Positions 1-8,474 are shown, counted from the stretch's first letter. The stretch is DNA of 40,776 nt from Porphyromonadaceae bacterium CG2_30_38_12 (GCA_001873635.1 MNZK01000076.1:1-40776), one strand, 5' to 3'. Notes: generated from the sequence alone by a model not told the origin. Translations and numbers: made by a program.

Positions 1-1
1 G

Positions 2-151
2 GCCATTATTTACTCACTCATGGGTACTTGTATGGCCAACAATGTAAATCCACAAGAATGGCTCACCGATGTACTGAACCGTATCCAAGATCACAACATC
101 CAAAAACTCCACGAGCTATTACCGCATAACTGGAAATTGAACAAAAAATAA
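2..151 (+). pseudogene. 3' end of IS66-family transposase gene (cut by window edge)
   Basis: This open frame enters from the left edge and stops with TAA at 149-151. Its 49 residues include AIIYSLMGTCMANNVNP, then WLTDVLNRI and a short basic end. This is the shape of the IS66 TnpC C-terminal domain, in which a helix with a small-residue-rich segment is followed by an N-P-x-x-W/Y-L-x-x-V-L-x-R-I motif. The rest of the gene lies outside the window, so whether the element is intact cannot be judged. A strong terminator follows 25 bases later. Downstream there is no further transposase ORF, so this should be the right end of the insertion. The family call rests on a short stretch and is good but not certain. 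Confidence 0.7.
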
Positions 152-176
152 TTCAATCAGCAACTAAATTGAAAAC

Positions 177-216
177 CCCATAAAACAGATGTCAAATCTG
201 ATTTATGGGATTTTTT
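177..216 (+). terminator. Rho-independent terminator after IS66 transposase
   Basis: A 14-base left arm (177-190) pairs with 195/196-209 around the loop GTCA, with one A-A mismatch, and is followed by six T at 211-216. It lies 25 bases after the transposase stop and would insulate the methyltransferase operon from the insertion element. Confidence 0.8.
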
Positions 217-234
217 ATGCTGATGGATATGTAG

Positions 235-483
235 ATGGTGGAAGGGATACTTAAAACCCTAAAAACCAATGCAAAAAAAGTATTGCGATTAGAAGAAAAA
301 ATTAAACTACAGCGCGAAATAAAAGAACTGGAAAAAAAGCGAAACGAAATGCGCCAAAAACTATATAAAAGCCAGGACGAAGTAGATGAAAAGAAAGAAA
401 ACCTGCTGGACAAAGTAGAAGCACAACTGAATCAGAAAATAACACGGACAAACTTATTTACCATACAATACAAAGTAATATAA
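235..483 (+). pseudogene. Coiled-coil remnant resembling the C-terminal tail of an SNF2-type helicase
   Basis: The frame encodes 82 residues, almost entirely charged helix. Residues about 20-70 form a coiled coil rich in K and E (EIKELEKKRNEMRQKLYKSQDE), and the end LFTIQY is hydrophobic. From memory, tails of this form (KKR-x-x-R-x-x-LYxxQDEIDxxxDxLIxxIExxL, ending LFTIxW) close large SNF2-like helicases found beside Mod-type methyltransferases. There is an in-frame TAG at 232-234, no recognisable ribosome-binding site, and the IS66 end lies directly upstream. I infer that the body of the helicase gene was lost when the element inserted or later recombined. A real small protein cotranscribed with mod is the alternative: it ends four bases before the mod start. 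Confidence 0.5.
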
Positions 484-487
484 ACCC

Positions 488-2080
488 ATGACAGACAACA
501 ACAAACCAAAACTCGAACTTAATTGGGTAGGCAAAAACAACCCCGAGTACGACATTGCCAATATAGAACCGCGGATTCTGGAAGAAGACCCCACACTCTC
601 TAACTGCGTCAACGACCCGCACACCGAAAACATGATAATTCATGGTGACAACCTGCTGGCACTAAAAGCATTGCTGCCCGAATACGAAGGTAAAGTGAAA
701 TGTGTTTATATCGACCCGCCGTTCAATACAGGTTCAGCTTTTGAACATTACGATGATAGCGTTGAGCATAGTACTTGGCTTTCATTAATGAAATCACGTT
801 TAGAATTGTTGAGATTATTATTAAGTGATGATGGGATTATTTTTGTCCACATCGATTATAATGAAGAAGCATATTTAAGGATTCTTATGGATGAAATTTA
901 CGGGAGAAATAATTTCAGAAATACTTTTATTGTTTCAAGAGTAAAAAAGAATGTTCGAGAAAGAGAAAAAGTCAAGGCCTTAAATTTTGCCCATGATGTA
1001 ATTCTATTTTATTCGAAGAATGACACTTCTTTAATACTGCCACCAACGAAAGAAAATAAAAAGGAAGAAAGGTGGCATGGTTTTGATGCTGCTGGTTACC
1101 GAAATGGAATGGATTATGAATTGTTTGGATTTAAACCAACTGCAAAGAATCATTGGCGTTGGACTAAAGAAAATACATTTACTGCTATAGATAATTACGA
1201 TAAATGGGTTTCAGAATTTTCTGACAAATTTACTTTGACTGAGTATTGGGAAAAGACAGGTTCAAAATTACGTTTTGTTCGTAAACACATGAAAACAGGT
1301 AAACCTGAGTATTTTATACCAGCAACAACTCATGATATTCTTGATACCAATTGGATGGATATTCTTGCTTCTGCATTTCGTTGGAGTTTTCCAAGTGGGG
1401 AAAAAAATGAGAGTTTATTACAAAGAGTTTTCGAGTTAAATACAAATAGTGGAGACCTAGTTCTCGACTCTTTCCTCGGTTCAGGCACAACAGCAGCCGT
1501 AGCTCACAAAATGGGACGAAAATACATTGGTATCGAGATGGGCGAACATGCTTATACTCATTGTAAAGTAAGGATGGATAAAGTGATAGATGGTAGCGAC
1601 CAAGGCGGTGTGAGTAAAGCGGTAGATTGGAAAGGTGGTGGTGCGTATAAGTTTTACGAATTGGCACCAAGTTTTATTGTAACCGATGAATTTGGTAATC
1701 CGGTTATTGATACTTTTTACAACGATGCCAAGCTGATAAAAGCCATGTGTAAGCTAATGAATTTTACCTATGCACCCAGCAAAACAGAGTACTGGAAACA
1801 CGGCGTAGGTCAAGGCAAAAACTTTTTGTACGTTACCACGCAGCTACTCAGTTGCGCTATGATACAGCAGATTGCAGCACATTTGGCAGTAGGCGAAACA
1901 TTGATTATTTGTCCAAAGAAATACGAACCGGGAGCTGATAAAATTGATAGTAGAATTACCATCAAAAAGATTCCACAATCGGTATTAAAAGCCTGTCACT
2001 TTGGTAAAAAAGAATACCTGTTGCCCATCAAAGAAACAGCCATAGAAGAGTTTGATGATGAGATGGATGATGGAGAATAG
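488..2080 (+). CDS. mod: Type III-like adenine-specific DNA methyltransferase (Mod subunit)
   Basis: 530 residues. The protein transfers a methyl group from S-adenosylmethionine to adenine in its target site and, with Res, would form a restriction-modification complex. The catalytic motif IV, DPPF, is at residues 76-79 in the context CVYIDPPFNTG. The AdoMet motif I, DSFLGSGTT, is at 325-332. This order, catalytic motif first, is that of beta-class methyltransferases such as type III Mod. The segment between them, roughly 100-310, holds the target recognition domain. The C-terminal part, about 385-530, is the Mod-specific tail that ends in acidic residues. Start ATG 488 follows the preceding ORF by four bases. 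Hand counts give 53% G+C at 541-600, 25% at 781-840, 32% at 1141-1200 and 48% at 1441-1500, so the recognition segment differs in base composition from the flanks. Confidence 0.9.
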   Translation: MTDNNKPKLELNWVGKNNPEYDIANIEPRILEEDPTLSNCVNDPHTENMIIHGDNLLALKALLPEYEGKVKCVYIDPPFNTGSAFEHYDDSVEHSTWLSLMKSRLELLRLLLSDDGIIFVHIDYNEEAYLRILMDEIYGRNNFRNTFIVSRVKKNVREREKVKALNFAHDVILFYSKNDTSLILPPTKENKKEERWHGFDAAGYRNGMDYELFGFKPTAKNHWRWTKENTFTAIDNYDKWVSEFSDKFTLTEYWEKTGSKLRFVRKHMKTGKPEYFIPATTHDILDTNWMDILASAFRWSFPSGEKNESLLQRVFELNTNSGDLVLDSFLGSGTTAAVAHKMGRKYIGIEMGEHAYTHCKVRMDKVIDGSDQGGVSKAVDWKGGGAYKFYELAPSFIVTDEFGNPVIDTFYNDAKLIKAMCKLMNFTYAPSKTEYWKHGVGQGKNFLYVTTQLLSCAMIQQIAAHLAVGETLIICPKKYEPGADKIDSRITIKKIPQSVLKACHFGKKEYLLPIKETAIEEFDDEMDDGE

Positions 2081-2127
2081 GGATTGAAAAAGTGAAAAGA
2101 AAATAATGTTGATTTGTTATTGCGGAC

Positions 2128-2344
2128 GGGCTGAAAGCCCAATATAACCTAGCCCAAGGCAACGCCCTGGGTACAATAATGAAGACGTATTTCGCCCTGA
2201 AAGGGCAGCATAAAATGTTGAATTTCTACATATTATGTCATTATATTGCCCTTTCAGGGCGCAGATTGTATTTCTTTATTTTGCCCAAGGCGTTGTCCTT
2301 TCAGGACGTTGCCATTGGGATAGAATATATTGGGCTTTCAGCCC
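2128..2344. repeat. Inverted pair of REP-like palindrome clusters between mod and res
   Basis: The gap of 370 bases between mod and res has no gene but is full of palindromes. The left copy has GGGCTGAAAGCCC (2128-2140), CCCAAGGCAACGCCCTGGG (2153-2171) and GCCCTGAAAGGGC (2194-2206). The right copy repeats them in inverse order: GCCCTTTCAGGGC (2248-2260), a CCCAAGGC...GCCATTGGG palindrome (2284-2319) and GGGCTTTCAGCCC (2332-2344). A 41-base AT-rich spacer separates the copies. In the right copy the middle palindrome is longer because it contains a nested GTCCTTTCAGGAC (2295-2307). Such GAAAG palindromes resemble REP elements; the link to a REP-associated transposase is inference, since none is present here. 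They could also act as processing or attenuation hairpins within the mod-res transcript. Confidence 0.85.
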
Positions 2345-2450
2345 GAAGACTATGCAGCCTTAAATTCAATAAAATTGCCTTTTTGATTGAAACGCCAATA
2401 AATGGCACAACTTGTAACTCGTAACTTAAATTCTTGTAACTAAATATTAT

Positions 2451-5276
2451 ATGAGCCCCGAAGAAGCATTGAAATACATAAATGGTGCAATGAGTTTGCG
2501 CATTCCGCAAGCAAAGAGTTTATCCCTTTTTGCCGATTATTTGCAATCACCTGCCGGACAAATGTTGTTGTCGCGTATGAAAAAAGATACGCAAGCCAGC
2601 ACCGCCGATATTTTGCGCGAAAGCAAAGCTTATTTTCAACACATTGCCGAAGCCATAGAGTACCAGGAGTTCGAACGGTCGTTTCCGGCTTTTACTTTTG
2701 CATTGGCAACAGGCGTGGGAAAAACCCGCTTGATGGGTGCATTTGTGGCTTATATGTATTTGGTGTACAATGTGCAGCATTTTCTTATTGTTGCGCCCAA
2801 CCTCACCATTTATCGTAAACTCTTCGACGATTTTAGTAAAGCCAACAATCCGAAATATGTTTTTAAAGGCATACAGGAAATAAATATCAACACGGCAAAA
2901 GTTGTTACTACCGATAATTACGCTAATCAGCGTGGAAATTCGCTTTTTGGCAATCAGATTGAAATCAATATCTTTAATATACAGCAGTTTGCCCAAAAAG
3001 ACATGACCAACGAGCGCGGCATTACCAAAGCGTGGGAAACTGCGGGCGAATCGTATTTCGATTATCTGAAAGGGCACGACGATTTGGTGGTCATGCTTGA
3101 CGAAGCGCACCATTATCATGCCGATGCTGCATTGGTCGCATTGGATGTGTTAGACCCGCTTTTTGGTTTGGAAATGACAGCAACGCCCTACCTCGGCACG
3201 CAAGGTTCGGGCAAAAACCTCCGCCAAATACGAATGAAAAATGTGTTGTATGCCTATAATCTAGGCGATGCTATTCGTGGAAAATTGGTAAAAGACCCTT
3301 GGGTGGGCACTGAAGCCGATGTTGATTTCAGTAGGTTTGACCCTGATTCTATCGAAACCGATGCCCGCAAATTGCAGTTAGCTGTTTTCTTTCACGAACG
3401 GGCAAAAAATGCTTTGAAAGAATACGCTTTAGAAAATAAAAAACAAGTGGTGAAGCCCGTTTTATTGGTAGTAGCCAAAGATACCACACACGCAGCCAAC
3501 TTGCGCGCCTTGTTGGATAGCGAGAATTTCAGAGGTGGCGAATTTATGGGCAAAGTGATTGAAATTCACACCAAGCTAAAAGGAAATGAAGCCGACGAGA
3601 ATATCGAGAAATTAATTTCACTCGAACACCCCGACAATCCTATAGAAATTGTGATTCACGTAAATATGCTCAAAGAAGGTTGGGATGTAACCAACGTTTA
3701 TACCATTGCACCTTTGCGCGAATCGGCTGCCTTGATATTAACGGAGCAAACCATTGGAAGAGGGTTGCGTTTGCCTTACGGTGAGCGAACTGGTGTGGCA
3801 TTGGTGGATAGATTGGTGATTGTGGCACATGAACAATACTCAAAAGTGGTAACGCTTGCCAAAGATTCAACGCTGATACAGGGCAATGTAGAGCAGGTTT
3901 CAGAACAGGAAGCGAAAGAAATAAAGGTATTTACCGAGGTTCAACCCTTAGTAGTTCAGAATGTAGCCAATGACATCCGACAAAATACAGTCGTAATGGA
4001 AGCAGTACACAAAAAAGCCACCGACTATGTTTTAAATTTACCTCGTATGGGTAATGTGGCTGAAAACGTGCTAGAAAAAATGGTTGAAACCAAAAAGGAA
4101 GAAATGGTTGGTTTACTTAGCAAGGAAACTATTCAGCAAAATTCTGTCGTTACATTGCACCATCAAGAAAAAGAAATTCCGGCAGAAATACCTTTTGAAG
4201 CCGATACCCTATTTGGTTCAATGAATGCCGAAGCAAAAGAAGAACTGAATAAAATCGGAAAGAAATCGGGCGAGGATACAAAAAAACATCACATTTCCAT
4301 TCCTCGATTGATACTTACACCGAATTATGGCGAGTTGGTGATACTTGATTTTGAGTTGGATACAAGTATAATGCAAGCATATCCCAATGACAGGTCAATT
4401 TTGGAAGAACAGTTGCAAAATAACCGAGAAAAAGATTTGTTTGGCGAAGAAGTTCCCGGGCGAAGAATGACCGAAATTACACGAGTGACTAGTTTTGGGA
4501 ACAATAAACGACAAACACCTGAGAGCACGATTATTGCAGCATTATTAGATTATCCATTAACGGATTACGATGATTTATCACAACGACCATTGTTGCTAAA
4601 ATTAGCAGAACAAGCCACCACCCATTACCGCAAAAAAGCGGTCGATGAAGATAATTTGGCATTGATTATCGAAAGTAATGTACGTCCAATTGCCGACGAC
4701 ATTTATAAACAGATACTAATGAACAAGGTATTGACTTCGGAGGGTTATCTCGAATCAGATGTGCGGGAGTCAAAACCATATTTGGAACAATACAATATCT
4801 CACTGTCGTATGGAACAAGGGCAGTTATGCTCGATTCGCAAATTGATACCTTTAGTGCAAAACTTGTTTATGGTCCTTTCCAAAAAGCTTGTCATTCAAT
4901 GTATCGTTTCGACTCTTCCGACGAAGTCCGTCTGGCGTATATAGTGGATAGAGATAATTCCGTTGAAGATTGGCTGCGACCTGCACCCAAACAGTTTGAT
5001 GGTTTATATTGGCGCGATGCAGAAGGAGAATCTCACCACCGCTACGAACCTGATTTTGTGGTAGAAACGGAGCGAGAAATTGTAATGATTGAAGTAAAAC
5101 CACAAGCAGAAATTGATACACAAAGCGTACAAGCCAAAAAACAAACAGCAGATAAATACTGCGAAATTGTGAATAGGAATATTGACAGATATGGTATTCA
5201 GAAACCTTGGCGATATGTGATTTTGGCAACGGATAGGATTACAGTAAGATCTACAGTTTTTGGGCTGCTTCAATGA
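2451..5276 (+). CDS. res: Type III-like restriction subunit (Res): superfamily 2 helicase with C-terminal PD-(D/E)xK nuclease
   Basis: 941 residues. Walker A ATGVGKT is at 86-92, the DEAH box in LDEAHHYHADAA at 217-220 and motif III TATP at 243-246. Motif VI is EQTIGRGLRLPYGERTG in the middle third. The C-terminal region carries a nuclease signature, PD at 867-868 followed by E881-V-K883, then a conserved Q and K-rich helix. This is the layout of type III Res proteins, which use ATP to find Mod-methylation sites and cut DNA. Length matches the family (about 900-1000). It follows mod on the same strand after a palindrome cluster. All helicase and nuclease motifs are present, so the protein could be active if its Mod partner is. 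Other DEAH helicase-nucleases of defence systems share this layout, hence type III-like. Confidence 0.88.
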   Translation: MSPEEALKYINGAMSLRIPQAKSLSLFADYLQSPAGQMLLSRMKKDTQASTADILRESKAYFQHIAEAIEYQEFERSFPAFTFALATGVGKTRLMGAFVAYMYLVYNVQHFLIVAPNLTIYRKLFDDFSKANNPKYVFKGIQEININTAKVVTTDNYANQRGNSLFGNQIEINIFNIQQFAQKDMTNERGITKAWETAGESYFDYLKGHDDLVVMLDEAHHYHADAALVALDVLDPLFGLEMTATPYLGTQGSGKNLRQIRMKNVLYAYNLGDAIRGKLVKDPWVGTEADVDFSRFDPDSIETDARKLQLAVFFHERAKNALKEYALENKKQVVKPVLLVVAKDTTHAANLRALLDSENFRGGEFMGKVIEIHTKLKGNEADENIEKLISLEHPDNPIEIVIHVNMLKEGWDVTNVYTIAPLRESAALILTEQTIGRGLRLPYGERTGVALVDRLVIVAHEQYSKVVTLAKDSTLIQGNVEQVSEQEAKEIKVFTEVQPLVVQNVANDIRQNTVVMEAVHKKATDYVLNLPRMGNVAENVLEKMVETKKEEMVGLLSKETIQQNSVVTLHHQEKEIPAEIPFEADTLFGSMNAEAKEELNKIGKKSGEDTKKHHISIPRLILTPNYGELVILDFELDTSIMQAYPNDRSILEEQLQNNREKDLFGEEVPGRRMTEITRVTSFGNNKRQTPESTIIAALLDYPLTDYDDLSQRPLLLKLAEQATTHYRKKAVDEDNLALIIESNVRPIADDIYKQILMNKVLTSEGYLESDVRESKPYLEQYNISLSYGTRAVMLDSQIDTFSAKLVYGPFQKACHSMYRFDSSDEVRLAYIVDRDNSVEDWLRPAPKQFDGLYWRDAEGESHHRYEPDFVVETEREIVMIEVKPQAEIDTQSVQAKKQTADKYCEIVNRNIDRYGIQKPWRYVILATDRITVRSTVFGLLQ

Positions 5277-5395
5277 TGGAAAAGCGGTGAATAATATATA
5301 TTCCCAATCTGATGAAAATGTACATATTTGAGAGTGAGAAAGAAGTAAAAGTGAAGTGATAAAATAAACTATGTAATAATCAATTCAAACTATAA

Positions 5396-5854
5396 ATGAT
5401 AACTAAAATAAATAAGCTAAAAAATTTTGGGATATTCCAGAACTATATTCATGACAACTCATTGGCTGATTTTAAACAGTATAATTTATTTTATGGTTGG
5501 AACGGCAGCGGAAAATCAACATTAGTTGATTTGTTTAGATGGATTGAAACGAAACAACCAATTAACTTTTTAGATTCTGAGTGGGAGGTTACTTCAGAAG
5601 CAAATACTATTAATCAAAGTAATGTTACATCAAACGTACTAAATTTAAAAGTTTTCAATAAGGACTTTGTCGAAAAGAATGTATTTACGGAGAATGGGGT
5701 AAAAGGCATTGTTTATTTATCTGAAAAAGTAGGAACTGATAAGATCAAATTAGATGCAGAAGAAGTAATACTCAAAGAACAAGAAAAGTTGAATATGATG
5801 AATACTTTCCAAAAAAATCAAAGAAAATTATCGACAAAATCGACAAAGTATTAG
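5396..5854 (+). pseudogene. N-terminal fragment of an AAA_13-type ATPase (RloC/PrrC-like)
   Basis: The frame opens normally at ATG 5396 and encodes the N-terminal nucleotide-binding part of a large ATPase. MITKINKLKNFGIF is the typical first strand, and Walker A GWNGSGKST is at 34-41. The VFNKDFVEKNVF segment is characteristic of the AAA_13 family, which includes the anticodon-nuclease-associated ATPases. Family members have about 700-850 residues; this one ends after 152, before the coiled-coil arm, signature and Walker B. The last 20 or so residues (from about 132) read through DNA that codes for a different protein in another frame, so the true homology ends near 5785. It is therefore a deletion product with no likely ATPase function. 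Codon use is AT-rich compared with res. Confidence 0.75.
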
Positions 5855-5949
5855 CGTCGCATTATGGATTTACGGAAGCGGAGTTGGATTTTATTATCAA
5901 TTATGATATTAAGTATCGGATGGGTAAAGAGTTGGAGGGGGAAGAATGA
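5785..5949 (+). pseudogene. C-terminal remnant of an Eco57I/PglX-like adenine methylase gene
   Basis: In the frame one base different from the ATPase fragment the DNA reads YDEYFPKKSKKIIDKIDKVL, then HYGFTEAELDFIINYDIKYR, and stops at TGA 5947-5949. From memory, the closing motif HYGFT-x-x-ELDFIINYDIKYRMG is the usual end of large type IIG or BREX-like N6-adenine methylases in Bacteroidota. Only about 50 codons survive and there is no start, so this is a broken end. The frame is open further left into the ATPase fragment, so the exact breakpoint cannot be read; I place it between about 5785 and 5800. Confidence 0.6.
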
Positions 5950-5950
5950 T

Positions 5951-6245
5951 GACCGCATAGCGGTCGTATATTTATAGAAAAATATCATTTATGTGTGTTG
6001 TTCGACCCCTTCGGGGTCGTATGGTTGTATTGCTAATGTGTTTTCTATAAATATGTTATCCCGTTGGGATAAAGAACGAATCGTATATCGTGTTGTTTCC
6101 GACGCCGTAGGTGTCGCATATCAATAGAAAAACAAATAACCGCGATGTTGTTCGACCCCGATGGGGGTCGTATGGGTTGATGGTGTTACGCCTTTCTATA
6201 AACATATTATCCCGCTGGGATAAAGAGTTTAGATATATGATGCCA
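5951..6245. repeat. Two tandem 150-bp palindrome-rich repeats
   Basis: Unit 1 spans about 5951-6100 and unit 2 about 6101-6245. Each has the same plan. A GAC...GTC palindrome comes first (GACCGCATAGCGGTC at 5951-5965; CGACGCCGTAGGTGTCG at 6100-6116). ATAGAAAAA follows, then GTTGTT and a second palindrome (CGACCCCTTCGGGGTCG at 6003-6019; its partner at 6153-6170, exactly 150 bases on). TTTCTATAAA comes next, and ATCCCGTTGGGAT (6058-6070) or ATCCCGCTGGGAT (6209-6221) closes the unit. Compensating changes keep most arms paired although the units differ. Unit 1 begins one base after the TGA of the methylase remnant. The palindromes are of a different sequence family from those at 2128-2344. Confidence 0.85.
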
Positions 6246-6250
6246 AACGA

Positions 6251-6721
6251 AAAATTATAGAATTGCAAGAGCTCTATTTAGTCATTAAATGTAAATCATT
6301 CTTTTTTGATTTTTGTGCGTACATCCAACACTGTGTTTTACGCATAGTGCATTATTTATAATTTTGCTTAGGCAAACTTTCCGTGTGATAGTTACTTGTT
6401 ACTTGTTACTTGTTACTTGTAACAACTATTTATCCAACTGAAATAAATTTTAAAATTGTGCCATGCTGACATAATAAATTAGTATTCCAAAAAAAAAACA
6501 TCTGACAGTTCAGCAGTTATTTATTAAATAGCTGCAATTATAATTTAACATTTTGGGCAATAGGGCGTAATAAAAGTTAAGTATAAAATTAAGATTATTA
6601 AAATTCACCAAATATATCACAATTAAAATCAGGCAGCATACTTTTTGAATAATTTCGCGTTGTAAATCCAACAAAAAAAGCAAAAAAATAATAACAACAA
6701 AAATTCAAAAAGAGTATCCCT
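6251..6721. other. Gene-free AT-rich stretch upstream of degP
   Basis: No coding region is convincing here on either strand. The stretch holds a heptamer array (separate entry), poly-A and poly-T runs, and the probable degP promoter. A TACTTTTTG at 6639-6647 resembles a -7 box with one extra T, but no clear -33 box fits, so no promoter is called. Confidence 0.6.
6391..6423. repeat. Heptanucleotide tandem repeat (GTTACTT)
   Basis: GTTACTT is repeated four times without error and ends in GTAAC. It is a simple slippage-prone array in the spacer before degP. Confidence 0.9.
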
Positions 6722-8218
6722 ATGAAACGTACACAAATGCTTGGGTTGTTTGCAGCAATGGTGGCTGTAAGCGTAGCAACCAACATCACCACCAATTTAA
6801 TTCAGCGTAAAGGGCAAGCTGAAAGTTATTTTCAAACCACTGACATTCCGACAACCTATGCAGCTTTAGCCAAAGCACCACGCGCTATGGACACTGACTT
6901 CACTTTAGCAGCCGAATTGTCAGTGCATGCTGTGGTGCACGTAAAAACAAAAACTCCCGTACAAATACAGCAAGGTTTTGGAGGCGGCATGAACGATCCG
7001 TTTTTTGACTTTTTCTTTGGTCCGCAACAGCGCCGGCAGCAGCCACAGCGGGAAGCTCCCATGCAGGAAGGTTCGGGCTCTGGCGTAATTATCTCCAACG
7101 ATGGGTATATTGTAACCAATAACCACGTGATAGACAAGACCAAAGAAATTGAAGTAACCCTCAACGACAAACGAACCTTCAAAGCAAAATTGGTAGGTGC
7201 CGACCCAAACACCGACATAGCTTTGATAAAAATAGAAGCCGAAAAGCTCCCTGTTATTCTTTTTGGTAATTCCGATTCGGTAAAAATAGGCGAATGGGTA
7301 TTGGCTGTAGGCAATCCATTCAATCTCACTTCCACCGTTACGGCAGGTATTGTGAGTGCCAAAGCACGTAACATCAACATCATTAATTCGCAAATGAAAA
7401 TTGAATCGTTCATTCAGACTGATGCCGCAGTGAATCCCGGCAATAGCGGTGGTGCATTGGTAAACACGCGAGGCGAGCTAATAGGCATTAACACAGCAAT
7501 AGCCTCACAAACAGGCTCTTATGCGGGTTACGCTTTTGCTGTGCCAGCAAGTATTGTCAAGAAAGTAGTTTCGGATATTCGTCAGTTTGGATTTGTGCAG
7601 CGTGCAGTGTTAGGCGTCAGCATGGGCGACATAACCAGTGAATTAGCCAAGGAGAAAAATCTAAAAATTATGGAGGGCGCTTATGTGTCGGAGGTAGTGG
7701 AAGGAAGTGCAGCAGATAAAGCAGGCGTTAAAAAAGGCGATGTGATAACAGGCATCAATGATGTAAACATCAAATCGTCGGCACAGTTGCAAGAACAAAT
7801 TGGCCGCTTCAGCCCTGGCGACAAGATAACGGTAAGCGTACGGCGCGAAAATAAAACATTGAAACTGAATGCAGAGCTTAAAAACAAACAAGGCTCTACC
7901 AAAATAGCCAGCTCCGAAGCGAGTATTGATATGCTTGGCGCTGATTTTAAAGCTATTAGTGCCAAACTGAAAGACCAATTTCAATTAGATTATGGCATGG
8001 AAGTTACTAATATCAAAAAGGGCAAACTCAAAGATGCTGGCGTAATGGAAGGATTTTTAATTGTAAAAATTAATAACCAGGCAATTCGCAGTATCGACGA
8101 CATAAAAGAAGTGCTCAGCGAAGCTCTTAATACCAACGACAAATTTAAAGTGCTCAACATAGCGGGCGTGTATCCGAATGGCAAAGTAGCCTATTATGCG
8201 GTGAATGTAGGCGAATAA
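6722..8218 (+). CDS. degP: DegP/HtrA-type periplasmic serine protease (Do family)
   Basis: 498 residues. This protease degrades or refolds damaged envelope proteins in the periplasm. An N-terminal signal or anchor segment covers about 5-20. The trypsin-like domain has the catalytic triad His135 (TNNHVI), Asp165 (DPNTDIALIKI) and Ser242 (NPGNSGGAL). A Gly/Phe/Gln/Arg-rich loop at about 84-115 (GFGGGMNDPFFDFFFG then QQRRQQ) corresponds to the LA loop. Two PDZ domains follow, roughly 280-385 and 405-495; the first holds the GAYVSEVVEGSAADKAGVKKGDVI motif region. Length matches family members. It stands alone, with a terminator after it and the sigma factor gene next. All catalytic residues are present. 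Confidence 0.93.
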   Translation: MKRTQMLGLFAAMVAVSVATNITTNLIQRKGQAESYFQTTDIPTTYAALAKAPRAMDTDFTLAAELSVHAVVHVKTKTPVQIQQGFGGGMNDPFFDFFFGPQQRRQQPQREAPMQEGSGSGVIISNDGYIVTNNHVIDKTKEIEVTLNDKRTFKAKLVGADPNTDIALIKIEAEKLPVILFGNSDSVKIGEWVLAVGNPFNLTSTVTAGIVSAKARNINIINSQMKIESFIQTDAAVNPGNSGGALVNTRGELIGINTAIASQTGSYAGYAFAVPASIVKKVVSDIRQFGFVQRAVLGVSMGDITSELAKEKNLKIMEGAYVSEVVEGSAADKAGVKKGDVITGINDVNIKSSAQLQEQIGRFSPGDKITVSVRRENKTLKLNAELKNKQGSTKIASSEASIDMLGADFKAISAKLKDQFQLDYGMEVTNIKKGKLKDAGVMEGFLIVKINNQAIRSIDDIKEVLSEALNTNDKFKVLNIAGVYPNGKVAYYAVNVGE

Positions 8219-8244
8219 ACCACTGATAACAAAGGTGCAAAAGC

Positions 8245-8299
8245 AGCAATGCACGCATGGAGATGCCCAACAACATCCACATGGGTGCATTGCTTTTTT
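8245..8299 (+). terminator. Rho-independent terminator after degP
   Basis: AGCAATGCAC (8245-8254) pairs perfectly with GTGCATTGCT (8285-8294) across a 30-base loop and is followed by a run of T to 8299. It begins 27 bases after the degP stop. Confidence 0.7.
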
Positions 8300-8474
8300 G
8301 CAAACAAAGCATCTGTTTTTAGGTTGGAAACGTTAATACAAATGCTAAAAAAACAATAGCATCAAACATTTTGATTTGAAATACGTTTAAAAAAGCAACG
8401 AAATTGAAACCAATAAGATATAAGTCACTGTAATTAAGCATTAAAAAAGCTTGTTTTCGTAGCTCAAAATTCAT

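Noticed and set aside
2179-2424. An open frame of 81 codons within the mod-res gap
   Set aside because: It runs through the palindromes, has no recognisable motif, and its composition is that of the repeats.
5951-6245. CRISPR-like array
   Set aside because: Only two units of 150 bases, each made of palindromes, with no short repeat-spacer pattern and no cas genes.
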